Assembly (NCBI GenBank): GCA_012798435.1
Contig: JAAZNF010000053.1
Coordinates: 1-38,962, forward strand
Direction: 5' to 3'
Source of the DNA: Myxococcales bacterium
GTDB taxonomy: Bacteria > Myxococcota > B64-G9
DNA length: 38,962 nucleotides
The translations under genes were made by a program, and so were the position numbers. Below the pieces are notes generated by a model. It was not told the origin of the DNA. It searched no databases and saw only the letters and a list, made by a program, of their open reading frames with translations. Below, piece after piece: positions 24,135 to 31,678 of this stretch (positions are counted from its first letter, which is position 1; every line of letters starts with the position of its first letter).

Positions 24135-25046
24135 TCAGAAACGGAACTCGAGTCGCGCCGCGCCGGGGGAGGCGGGGGTCTCCAGCCACCAGGCAATCAC
24201 GGTGGCCAACCCCAGGGCGGCGGCCGTGCCCAGCAGGGCCGCGCCGGTGCGGTAACTGCGCTCGGAGGAATCGTGGAGCGCGCCGGCCTGGATCTGGATG
24301 GGCTCGTCGTGCGCTCGCTCGGCCTGCACCCGCCCGGACACCAGCACGGCCACGCCTGCGAAGGCCAGCGAGCCCGTCAGGCTCAGGCCGGTGAGCGTCC
24401 AGGGGGTGAGGCCAGGTTCGCGCCGCACCACCCGAGGGATGCGAACCGCGTCCGGCCGGTGCCAGGGTGACAGCGACCCGTCCACCGTCTCGACCTCGCT
24501 TGCCAGCGTGCGCGGTGGGGAGCGCACGGGGGAGCGAGGCGGCGCTGGACGAACGGGCGCCGCCGCGGCAGAAGCGCCGGGGGTGGCCACGATGGCGCCG
24601 GGGGCCAGGCGCTTCGCCGAGAAGGGGCGCACCAGCGCGCCGCGGGAGGGCCCGCCAATCACGATGCGGTAGCTGTGCGGCCCAGGGGGCACGTCGATGC
24701 GGGCCAGTACCTCGCCGCTCGGCTCGAGTGCGTCGTCCGCGGGCAGCACGGCTCCGTCGGGCGGAGGCAGCGCGATGCGCACCGTGCCCTGCTCGACGTC
24801 GTCTCGCACCACGGTGAGGTCGAGCGGCACCGGGCGGACGCCGCGCGGCGACAGGCCACGCAGGCCCAGGCCCAGCTCCAGCGGGCCCTCGATCTCCAGG
24901 ACCAGCATGCCCTGCGGCGCGAGCCGCAGCGAGGTCTGCGCCTGGCCGGACGAGATGACCTCGGCCGACTCGGAGGCGCCGATCACACGGGGGACCGCGG
25001 GGGGAGCGAGCAACAAGGAGGTGAGCAGCGCCGCCGGGCCGAGCAT
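24135..25046 (-). CDS. Exported membrane protein, function unknown
   Basis: A 303-residue protein with an N-terminal hydrophobic signal (to about residue 20), a beta-rich region (about 28-135), a Pro/Ala/Arg-rich linker (about 150-185), and two membrane segments near the C-terminus (about 220-240 and 270-288), ending in RLEFRF. There are almost no cysteines, unlike many neighbours. The ATG at 25046 lies four bases after the stop of the upstream lipoprotein gene on the same strand, so the two form an operon. The small gap to prkA (28 bases, convergent) holds no clear terminator. I do not recognise a family. Confidence 0.8.
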   Translation of the reverse strand: MLGPAALLTSLLLAPPAVPRVIGASESAEVISSGQAQTSLRLAPQGMLVLEIEGPLELGLGLRGLSPRGVRPVPLDLTVVRDDVEQGTVRIALPPPDGAVLPADDALEPSGEVLARIDVPPGPHSYRIVIGGPSRGALVRPFSAKRLAPGAIVATPGASAAAAPVRPAPPRSPVRSPPRTLASEVETVDGSLSPWHRPDAVRIPRVVRREPGLTPWTLTGLSLTGSLAFAGVAVLVSGRVQAERAHDEPIQIQAGALHDSSERSYRTGAALLGTAAALGLATVIAWWLETPASPGAARLEFRF

Positions 25047-25050
25047 GGGT

Positions 25051-25806
25051 TCATTCTACCACGGCCGGAGCCTTCGGCGGTGTCTCCTCCACGACGGGGA
25101 TGTTCTCGAAGGCCTCGACCCGGTCGTCGCGCAGGGTGACCGAGCGGCTCGGCGCGTATTGCCACTTCTCGACCTTGACGCCGTTTTCGAAGGAGCGCGT
25201 GATCCGGTCGGGATAGCCTCGGGACCGGATCAACGCATCGGCGCGCATGCCGCGGAGCACTTTCTTCTGGTCGATGGCCGCGCGTTCGGCCTCCGGTCGA
25301 TCGGCGAACTCCGGCCGGGGATCGGCCGCCACCAGGAACGTCTCCAGCGCCGGGCCGAAGTCGGACTTCTTCTCGAACTCCGGCATCAGCACCAGCACCA
25401 GGGGCTTGCCGTCCGGCGCGGCCGGGCTGTCGAGCAGCACCCAGGTGAACGAGCGGGGGGATTCCAGGCGGCGCGAGGCCACCGCCTTCGAGGTGGGGAA
25501 CTGGATCTCCCGCACCTTCACCCGCGTACCCATGGGCAGCACCCCCAGCGGTTCGCCCGGCAGCATGGGGGCACCCTTGCTGGTCTGGACCAGCACCCGC
25601 TCGTCGAAGGCCCGCTCCATGAGCAGGAAACGGTCTTCGTACACGAAGAACGGCCCGAAGTAGCAGGAGTGCTTGAGGAAGTACTCCTTGCCCGCCAGGT
25701 CTTTGGCGATGTCCTCCTGATCCTCGGGGGTCAAGCGCACGTAGGCCGGACAGGCGGCGAACACGAGCGCGCAGGCGCCAAGGCACAAAAAGAGAGAAAG
25801 ACGCAT
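25051..25806 (-). CDS. Lipoprotein, function unknown
   Basis: A 251-residue predicted lipoprotein: lipobox FAAC (Cys19), then the mature sequence PAYVRLTPEDQEDIAKDL, a mixed alpha/beta region with CYFGPFFVYEDRF, and a C-terminal part with SFENGVKVEKWQY, which is reminiscent of small beta-rich lipoproteins of the SmpA/OmlA type but not close enough to name. The ATG at 25806 has GGAGGT upstream; the reading frame extends to 25866 without a better start. It forms an operon with the membrane protein that follows. The -35/-10 pair is at 25839-25866. Confidence 0.83.
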   Translation of the reverse strand: MRLSLFLCLGACALVFAACPAYVRLTPEDQEDIAKDLAGKEYFLKHSCYFGPFFVYEDRFLLMERAFDERVLVQTSKGAPMLPGEPLGVLPMGTRVKVREIQFPTSKAVASRRLESPRSFTWVLLDSPAAPDGKPLVLVLMPEFEKKSDFGPALETFLVAADPRPEFADRPEAERAAIDQKKVLRGMRADALIRSRGYPDRITRSFENGVKVEKWQYAPSRSVTLRDDRVEAFENIPVVEETPPKAPAVVE

Positions 25807-25838
25807 GGGGACCTCCAAGTCGAGGCGAATGACGCCCC

Positions 25839-25866
25839 ATTGTACTGAAATCCGCCCGCCTGTCAC
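25839..25866 (-). promoter_or_regulatory. Candidate promoter of the lipoprotein-membrane protein operon
   Basis: On the minus strand GTGACA (25861-25866), a 16-base spacer and TACAAT (25839-25844) each match the consensus at 5 of 6 bases, about 35 bases before the ATG at 25806. Confidence 0.6.
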
Positions 25867-26096
25867 TGGTCCCCAATCCCCAATCCTCAGATAAGACTCG
25901 GCCCCACTGATTCCTCGGTGGATTTTGTACGCGAAGGGGTGACGCCGAGGGGGTCCCCGGCGAACGATCTTTCGGGAGAGAGCCGGGGGAAGAGGCGGCA
26001 GGACCCGTTCGCGTTATCCGGGGATGAGGGCCGATCGGGAGGCCTGGAAAGTTGCCTCGCGCCGTGGTAACCGAGAGGCGTTCCCGGGAGGTGCCC

Positions 26097-26756
26097 ATGG
26101 CCCTGTTCCTCGACAGCGCCGAGCCCGAGGCGATCCGCGCCGCCATGCCGCTCGGCATCTTCGCCGGCGTCACCACCAACCCCGCGCTTCTCTCCCGCAT
26201 CCCGCTCGCCGACCAGCTGGAGCACCTGGGCGAGATCGCCCGCCTGTGCCGCAAGACGCTCTACCTCCAGGCGCACGGCAGCAGCGTCGAGGAGTTGGAG
26301 CGCCACGCCTCGCTCCTCTACGAGGTGGCGCCCGGCCGCACGGTGATCAAGCTGCCCATGGGCCGCGAGGGCCTGCTGGCGTGCCAGGCGCTGCGCGCCC
26401 GGGGCGTCCCGGTGTGCCTCACCGCGCTGTTCTCGCCGTTGCAAGTGGCCGCGGCGGCGCTGGCCGGGGCGCACTCGGCCGCGCTGTACGTCGGCCGGGT
26501 GAGCGCCCGGGGCGAGGATGGCGTCGCGGTGGCCGCACAGAGCCGCCGGGTGCTCTCGGCGCTCCACTCGTCCACCCGCCTCTTGTGCGCCAGCGTCAAG
26601 GATCCCCCCACGCTGCTTTCGCTCCTCGAGATCCCCGACGCCGACGTCACCATTCCGCCGACCTTGCAGGAGGCGCTGCTCTCTCACCCCGGCACCGCCG
26701 AGGCCCTGGAGGCCTTCCGCGCCGCGGCCCGGAGCCGCCCCCCGGCGACGCCTTAA
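26097..26756 (+). CDS. Short transaldolase / fructose-6-phosphate aldolase family protein
   Basis: A 219-residue cytoplasmic class I aldolase of the TalC/FSA size class. Motifs are visible at the positions expected from E. coli FSA: LFLDSA with Asp6, GVTTNP near residue 24-29, and the Schiff-base lysine in VIKLPM (Lys85). It is therefore predicted to be catalytically competent, acting on sugar phosphates; whether it is a transaldolase or a fructose-6-phosphate aldolase cannot be settled by eye. GGGAGGTG precedes the ATG at 26097. It stands alone: no other pentose-phosphate gene is near. Confidence 0.9.
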   Translation: MALFLDSAEPEAIRAAMPLGIFAGVTTNPALLSRIPLADQLEHLGEIARLCRKTLYLQAHGSSVEELERHASLLYEVAPGRTVIKLPMGREGLLACQALRARGVPVCLTALFSPLQVAAAALAGAHSAALYVGRVSARGEDGVAVAAQSRRVLSALHSSTRLLCASVKDPPTLLSLLEIPDADVTIPPTLQEALLSHPGTAEALEAFRAAARSRPPATP

Positions 26757-26958
26757 GCTCGCCGCCGCCGAAGTTCCAAGCCTCCACGCGCAGCCTCCGA
26801 CCACAGACCAGAAGCGCGACCGCCCGCGCTGGCTTTGGAGGCCCCGCGGTCGGTCGCGTCAGAAGGCGGCAATGCAGGGAGGCGCGATCCCCGGCCGGGG
26901 GCTGAGAGAGACCCGAGGAAATGGAGCCCGATCCCGGCTTCATCTCCGTCCGGCGCGC

Positions 26959-28053
26959 TCAGGGCAGGAAGCGCTCGGGGTGCTTGAGCTTCTCGGGCAG
27001 GTAGGTGTCGATGACGTAGTTGAGGCCCCACTTGGCCAGGGCCTGCTGCTCGGCGCGCACCCCCATGTCCAGCAGCTTGTCGAAGGCCGCCTGCCAGGCC
27101 TTGTGGTGCAGCACGAAGGGGTCGTTCTTGAGGGCGTCGCGGGCCCGCTTGATGTCCACGTCCTTGAGCGGGTGGGTGGGCAGCTTGTAGTCCACGATGT
27201 CGTCGGGGGTGATGCCCAGGTAGGTGGCCTGGGGCACGCAGAAGTATTCGTTGATGTGCGCCGCGTTGCCCGAGCCGACCTTCAGGGTGCGGTAGATGTT
27301 GCCGATGCCGTAGGGATCGCAGTCCACGAACACGTACACCGGCAGTTTCTTCTCGTCGGAGAGGCGGCGCACGAAACGCCGGCAGGCCCGCGTGGGCACG
27401 CCGCCCATGGACACCAGGATGCAGTCGGCGCGTTTCCAGTAGTTGTGTTTCACCAGGCGCTGGAACATGCCGGCGGTCTCGATGGCCAGGATGAAGCGCG
27501 CCTTGGTTTCGAACTTGAGGTGCTCGACGCTGATGGGGATGGAGTAGGCGCCCGAGCCGAACTTGGTGCAGTCGATGCGTAAGGTCTTGCCGGTGTCCCG
27601 GTCCTGGTCGATGACCACCAGCCGGCCGGCCACCTCGCCGCCCTTCTCCTCGGGGATGAAGCCCAGCTGCTCGCGGTTGACCGAGAACAAGGCCTCGATG
27701 TCGTCGATCACCGTGTCGCTCTCGGGCTGGTCGTCGAAGCGCGCCGGGCCCCAGTTCTTGGAGACGTAGTAGGCCTCTCGCTTGGTGGCGATGTCGTCGC
27801 CGTCCACCAGGTCCTTGGACAGCGACAGCATGCGCAGGGTCTGGGCGAAGGTCTTGACCGTGCCCACCGTGAGCGTGCGCTCCTTGCGTCGCCCCTTGAG
27901 CTCGAAGTAGCCCACCTCCGGGCGGTAGCGCACGTTCTGCAGCGAGCGCAGCGGGAAGCGCATGCTGGGTTTTTTCCCTGCCAGGATGCTGCGGTGGATG
28001 TCGCGGGCCTCGCCGGTGATACGCTCGGCCATGGGGACGCTTTTCTTGGCCAC
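26959..28053 (-). CDS. top6A: DNA topoisomerase VI subunit A
   Basis: A 364-residue protein, the catalytic (Spo11-like) subunit of type IIB topoisomerase, which cuts both DNA strands and relaxes supercoils with subunit B. The winged-helix part carries TKREAYY, in which the second tyrosine (Tyr96) matches the catalytic position; the Toprim part carries Glu192 (ILAIETAGMF) and Asp244/Asp246 (VDCDPYG). All needed residues are present. The GTG start at 28053 is used because GGAGGAA precedes it, overlapping the end of top6B; the B gene stops 9 bases before. The enzyme is typical of archaea and plants and found only sporadically in bacteria. Confidence 0.96.
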   Translation of the reverse strand: MAKKSVPMAERITGEARDIHRSILAGKKPSMRFPLRSLQNVRYRPEVGYFELKGRRKERTLTVGTVKTFAQTLRMLSLSKDLVDGDDIATKREAYYVSKNWGPARFDDQPESDTVIDDIEALFSVNREQLGFIPEEKGGEVAGRLVVIDQDRDTGKTLRIDCTKFGSGAYSIPISVEHLKFETKARFILAIETAGMFQRLVKHNYWKRADCILVSMGGVPTRACRRFVRRLSDEKKLPVYVFVDCDPYGIGNIYRTLKVGSGNAAHINEYFCVPQATYLGITPDDIVDYKLPTHPLKDVDIKRARDALKNDPFVLHHKAWQAAFDKLLDMGVRAEQQALAKWGLNYVIDTYLPEKLKHPERFLP

Positions 28054-28062
28054 GACTTCCTC

Positions 28063-29922
28063 CTAGACCGTTGCCCGGCTGCGGCGCAGCGTGTCGGTGA
28101 GCGTCTCGACCACCTTGCGCTCCTGCTTGTCGTCGAGGCGCAGCATCTCCTTCAGCGCGATGCCGATGTGCGGGATGTAGGTCTCGATGTACGAGCGCTT
28201 GCGCCCCTCCTCCGCCTCGCGGCGCCGCTGCGACAGGTGCACCGCCAGGCGCCGGCCGCAGGTCTGCAGCGCCAGGCGGATCTCGCGCAGGATCTCGGGG
28301 TAGCGCGCCACCGCCTCCTTGCTCTCGGAGGTGAACGGCACCCACACCGAGGCGATGTGCACCATGATCACCAGCGGGCCGGTCGGCAGGGCGCCGCGGG
28401 CCTGCTGCACCCGGTAGTTGCGCCAGTCGGTGTCCATCACCGCCTTGGTGATGGCGCAGTCCGACTGTTGGTACTGCAACGGCACCCGGTTGGCGAAGCG
28501 GTACAGGGAGGCCAGCTCCTCGCCCGGCAAACTGCCGCCCCAGGCCAGGCCGGCCTCCACGATGAAGGGGTTGCCTCGGTACACCGCCGGGGGGCGGGTG
28601 GCGGAGGTGACGAAGTCGGCCTGCACGCCCTTCTGTAGCCCCTTCAGGATCAGCTCCTCGCCGATGGGCACCACGCAGGCGCTGGGCGGACTCATCACCT
28701 TGACCTGGGAGAGCGCCCGGTGCAGCCGTTCGATCTCTTCGGGTTTCGTCGAGCGGGGCTTGGCCTCCGGCCGCAGCCCGGCGATCTGCAACATGGCCTG
28801 GGCCACCCGATCGCTCACGCGGGAAAACTCGCGCACCAGCATGCCGCGCAGGTCGCGGGCGCGGGTGTCCTTGAGCATCATCCCCAGGGCCCCGAGCTCC
28901 ACTCCATGCGGGTGGGGCTTGATGGTGAGCGGCTCCGGCGGAAGCTCCTGGGTGAGGCGCTCGAAGGTGACCCGCTCGCCCTTGGGGCTCTGGTAGTGGA
29001 TGGTGGCGTGGGGGTTGGCGATGGCGGTCTGCTCGACGTACTGGTCCACCGAGCGGCGACCGGCCCGGTACAGGGCCTCGATCTCCATCTCCACCCGGGT
29101 GCCGGTGGGGAAGGGGGCCTCCCAGGGCACGTCCTTCTCGTCGCGCACGCGCTCGGGCTCGTTCTTGCGGGTGTCGATGCGGATCTCCAAGCGGTGGGCC
29201 GGGCGGTCGGCGCGGGTGCGCGAGGTGATGCACACCGGCTTTCCCGTGGTGAGCTGGGCGTACATGCCGGCGGCGGAGATGCCGATGCCCTGCTGGCCGC
29301 GCGACTGGCGTAGCCGGTGGAACTTGGAGCCGTACAGGAGCTTGCCGAAGACGCGCGGGATCTGGGAGTGGACGATGCCCGGGCCGTTGTCGGTGATGCG
29401 CACCCGGAAGCGGTTCTCCGAGAGCTCCTGGATGACCACCTCGATCTCCGGCAGGATGCGGGCCTCTTCGCAGGCGTCCAGCGAGTTGTCCACCGCCTCC
29501 TTGACTGCGGTGAGCAGGGCCTTCTGCGGGTTGTCGAAGCCGAGCAGGTGGCGGTTCTTGGTGAAGAACTCGCTGACCGAGATCTCCCGCTGGCCCGCCG
29601 CCAGCAGCTCCGCCATCGAGCGTTCCTTGGTGCGCGAGCGCCGGGCCGAAAGCGGCTTCTCGCCGGCCGGCTCCGCTACCGTCGGGGCGGTTTCGCTCTC
29701 CGCAGGTTGGGGGGTCGCGGTCGCATCCGGCGCGGGAGCGGAGCGGGCCGGGCCGGTGCGGCGCAGGACCTTCTCCGGCGATACCGCGGTGTCGAACAGC
29801 CCGAGCTGCGCCGCGGCTTTCTTGCCCTTGCGCCTGCCGGACGCGGGCCGGGACGGGGCGCGCGGCGCGGACGGCTTCTGGGCCGCTTTGGCGCCGCGGC
29901 GGTTCTGGGAGCGCTGTGCCAT
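28063..29922 (-). CDS. top6B: DNA topoisomerase VI subunit B
   Basis: A 619-residue ATPase subunit of topoisomerase VI. The GHKL nucleotide site is intact: N-box EAVDNSLDA (142-150), G1 DNGPGI (178-183), G2 GQQGIG (209-214). The transducer contains VPFTSESKEAVA with the expected switch lysine. The conserved family start (SVSEFFTKNRHLLGF) only begins at residue about 115, so the protein carries a long, Arg/Lys/Ala/Pro-rich, probably disordered N-terminal extension compared with archaeal subunits of about 530 residues. The ATG at 29922 has GGAGG upstream. It is the first gene of a two-gene operon with top6A, driven by the promoter at 29964-29992. Confidence 0.96.
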   Translation of the reverse strand: MAQRSQNRRGAKAAQKPSAPRAPSRPASGRRKGKKAAAQLGLFDTAVSPEKVLRRTGPARSAPAPDATATPQPAESETAPTVAEPAGEKPLSARRSRTKERSMAELLAAGQREISVSEFFTKNRHLLGFDNPQKALLTAVKEAVDNSLDACEEARILPEIEVVIQELSENRFRVRITDNGPGIVHSQIPRVFGKLLYGSKFHRLRQSRGQQGIGISAAGMYAQLTTGKPVCITSRTRADRPAHRLEIRIDTRKNEPERVRDEKDVPWEAPFPTGTRVEMEIEALYRAGRRSVDQYVEQTAIANPHATIHYQSPKGERVTFERLTQELPPEPLTIKPHPHGVELGALGMMLKDTRARDLRGMLVREFSRVSDRVAQAMLQIAGLRPEAKPRSTKPEEIERLHRALSQVKVMSPPSACVVPIGEELILKGLQKGVQADFVTSATRPPAVYRGNPFIVEAGLAWGGSLPGEELASLYRFANRVPLQYQQSDCAITKAVMDTDWRNYRVQQARGALPTGPLVIMVHIASVWVPFTSESKEAVARYPEILREIRLALQTCGRRLAVHLSQRRREAEEGRKRSYIETYIPHIGIALKEMLRLDDKQERKVVETLTDTLRRSRATV

Positions 29923-29963
29923 GCCCTGCCTCCGAATCGGCCCCCCGCTCCGAGGACGGGCGC

Positions 29964-29992
29964 ATGATAGAGAGCCACCGGGGTGCTGTCAA
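29964..29992 (-). promoter_or_regulatory. Strong candidate promoter of top6B-top6A
   Basis: On the minus strand a perfect TTGACA (29987-29992), a 17-base spacer and TATCAT (29964-29969) lie about 40 bases before the top6B ATG. The divergent PHP-gene promoter begins 18 bases away, so the two promoters are back to back. Confidence 0.72.
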
Positions 29993-30010
29993 ATGCAAAC
30001 CCGCCGCGCC

Positions 30011-30039
30011 TTGTGCCAATCGCCCGATGGTATTAGTAT
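30011..30039 (+). promoter_or_regulatory. Candidate promoter of the PHP lipoprotein gene
   Basis: TTGTGC (30011-30016), 17 bases, and TAGTAT (30034-30039), 19 bases before the ATG at 30059, which has its own GGAGGTG ribosome binding site. Confidence 0.58.
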
Positions 30040-30058
30040 TCTTCGCCGGAGGTGCCGT

Positions 30059-31567
30059 ATGAGAAATCCAGGCAGGCTTCTGGGGGCTGTGAGTCTTGTC
30101 TTTTTCGCCGGTTGCTCCGGGTCGGACGGGAAGCCCGAGATCCCCTGGAAGCCCACGGACGTGGTGCCGATTGGCGAGCTGGGCGCGCCGCGCGGCCACC
30201 AACTCCTGCGCGGCATCATCCACGAGCACAGCCCGTACTCCCACGACGCCTGCGACGACTTTCCGCGCTTCGACCACCACTGCATCCGCGAGCAAAACTG
30301 TATCGCCGATTCCGAGTGCCCCGGCGACCACGCCTGCCACGACGGCTACTGCGTGAGCAAGCTCACCTGCTCCACGGACGGCGACTGCCTGCCGGACTTC
30401 ACCTGCCCCGAGAGCCTGCGCAACGAGCCGTGTTTCCGCGACGCGCGCGCCGGCATGTGCGCGAGCGGGCAGGACTTCGTGTTTCTCACCGATCACGCCG
30501 CCATCTTCGCCGACTTCGAGTTCCCCGAGGTGTTGCTCTACCAGGAGGGAGACACGCTCATCCAGCGCGGCGGCGTCCCGGTAGCGAACCGCGCGCTGTG
30601 CCCGGACGGCCGGACGGTGCTGGTGGCCGCCGGCACCGAGACCTACATGATGCCCATCGGGTTGGAGCGCCACGTGGGCGAGACGCCGGCCGAGCGCCGG
30701 GCCGCCTACGAGGCGGAGGGGACCGCGGCCATCCAGGCCCTTCAGGCGGCCGGGGCGCTGGTGTTTCTCCAGCACACCGAGGGGTGGGACATCTCCTACA
30801 TCCTGGACCAGCCCATCGACGGCATCGAGATCTACAACACTCACTTCAACTTGCTTTCGAACGCCGGCGCGGTGCTGGACCTTTTGGCCAAACTGACTAG
30901 CACCCCTGAGCTGCTCCCGGCGCCGGAGCTTCTGTTGCTGCCCATCTGGCAGGAGAACACCGCCGACCTGGAGCGCTGGTCGCGCGCCTCGGAGACGAAG
31001 AGGCTCCCTGGCGTGCTGGCCACCGACGCCCATCGCAACGCCCTGCCCGGCGACGCCGGCGACGGCGAGCGCATGGACTCCTTCCGGCGCATGATGCACT
31101 GGTTCTCGAACTACCTTGTGCTCGACCCCGGCGAGTTCGACGATCAAACCCTCAAGCAGGCCATCAAGGCCGGGCACGCCTTCGGCGCGTTCCACTTCCT
31201 GGGCTACCCGCAGGGGTTCGACTTCTATGGCCAGAGCGGCAAGACCATCCTGGAGATGGGGGACGAGATCCGCACGGGCGATCCGGTCACGCTGCGCGTC
31301 AAGCGCCCACGAGTGTATGCGCTCGACCCCGAGGCCGATCCGCCGCGCATCATCGCCCGCCTGCTCCGGGCCCAGGACGGTGGGTGGACCGAACTGGAGG
31401 CCAACGAGGGCGACATCCAGCGGGAGGTGGGCGCGGGGGTGTACCGCGCCGAGATCCGTATGCACCCCTACCACCTGCGGCAGTGGCTGGGCCGGGAACC
31501 CGACAACTACCTGCGGGAGCTGGTATGGGTGTATTCCAACCCCATCTACGTCCGGCCGGCGGGGTGA
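30059..31567 (+). CDS. PHP-domain metallohydrolase lipoprotein with cysteine-rich insertion
   Basis: A 502-residue predicted lipoprotein (lipobox FAGC, Cys19) with a PHP-type metal-dependent phosphoesterase fold: the HxH motif in IIHEHSPYS (His55, His57), FLTDHAAI (Asp145, His146), GTETYM, LQHTEGW and the closing LATDAHRN. Between the first two motifs, about residues 65-134, a block of roughly ten cysteines is inserted (SECPGDHACHDGYC, DGDCLPDFTC), the same module type as in the cysteine-rich lipoproteins of this window. PHP proteins cleave phosphate esters and here would act outside the cytoplasm; the substrate is unknown. The ATG at 30059 has GGAGG upstream. It is transcribed divergently from topoisomerase VI. 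Confidence 0.92.
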   Translation: MRNPGRLLGAVSLVFFAGCSGSDGKPEIPWKPTDVVPIGELGAPRGHQLLRGIIHEHSPYSHDACDDFPRFDHHCIREQNCIADSECPGDHACHDGYCVSKLTCSTDGDCLPDFTCPESLRNEPCFRDARAGMCASGQDFVFLTDHAAIFADFEFPEVLLYQEGDTLIQRGGVPVANRALCPDGRTVLVAAGTETYMMPIGLERHVGETPAERRAAYEAEGTAAIQALQAAGALVFLQHTEGWDISYILDQPIDGIEIYNTHFNLLSNAGAVLDLLAKLTSTPELLPAPELLLLPIWQENTADLERWSRASETKRLPGVLATDAHRNALPGDAGDGERMDSFRRMMHWFSNYLVLDPGEFDDQTLKQAIKAGHAFGAFHFLGYPQGFDFYGQSGKTILEMGDEIRTGDPVTLRVKRPRVYALDPEADPPRIIARLLRAQDGGWTELEANEGDIQREVGAGVYRAEIRMHPYHLRQWLGREPDNYLRELVWVYSNPIYVRPAG

Positions 31568-31584
31568 CATCGCCGGATTTTGGC

Positions 31585-31613
31585 TTGCCAAGCGGCATTT
31601 CTCGTGCTACACA
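31585..31613 (+). promoter_or_regulatory. Candidate promoter of the FHA-TPR gene
   Basis: TTGCCA (31585-31590), 17 bases, TACACA (31608-31613). The -35 lies inside a short inverted repeat, TTGGC-TT-GCCAA, which could also be a binding site. It starts 17 bases after the PHP gene's stop. Confidence 0.5.
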
Positions 31614-31678
31614 AAAATCGGGTCCAGCGCCGGCTGTGAATGCGGGCGCGAGGCCCGGGCGTGCTCTCGGAGGCGTTT

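Noticed and set aside
25053-25058. -10-like TAGAAT just before the ATG at 25046
   Set aside because: It overlaps the last codons and stop of the upstream lipoprotein gene and lacks a -35; the genes are better explained as an operon.
26753-31591. Very long open frame on the minus strand (about 1600 codons) through both topoisomerase VI genes and the PHP gene
   Set aside because: It runs in another frame of top6B/top6A and antisense to the PHP gene; the translation is an Arg/Pro/Ala/Gly-rich composition typical of shadow frames in high-GC DNA.
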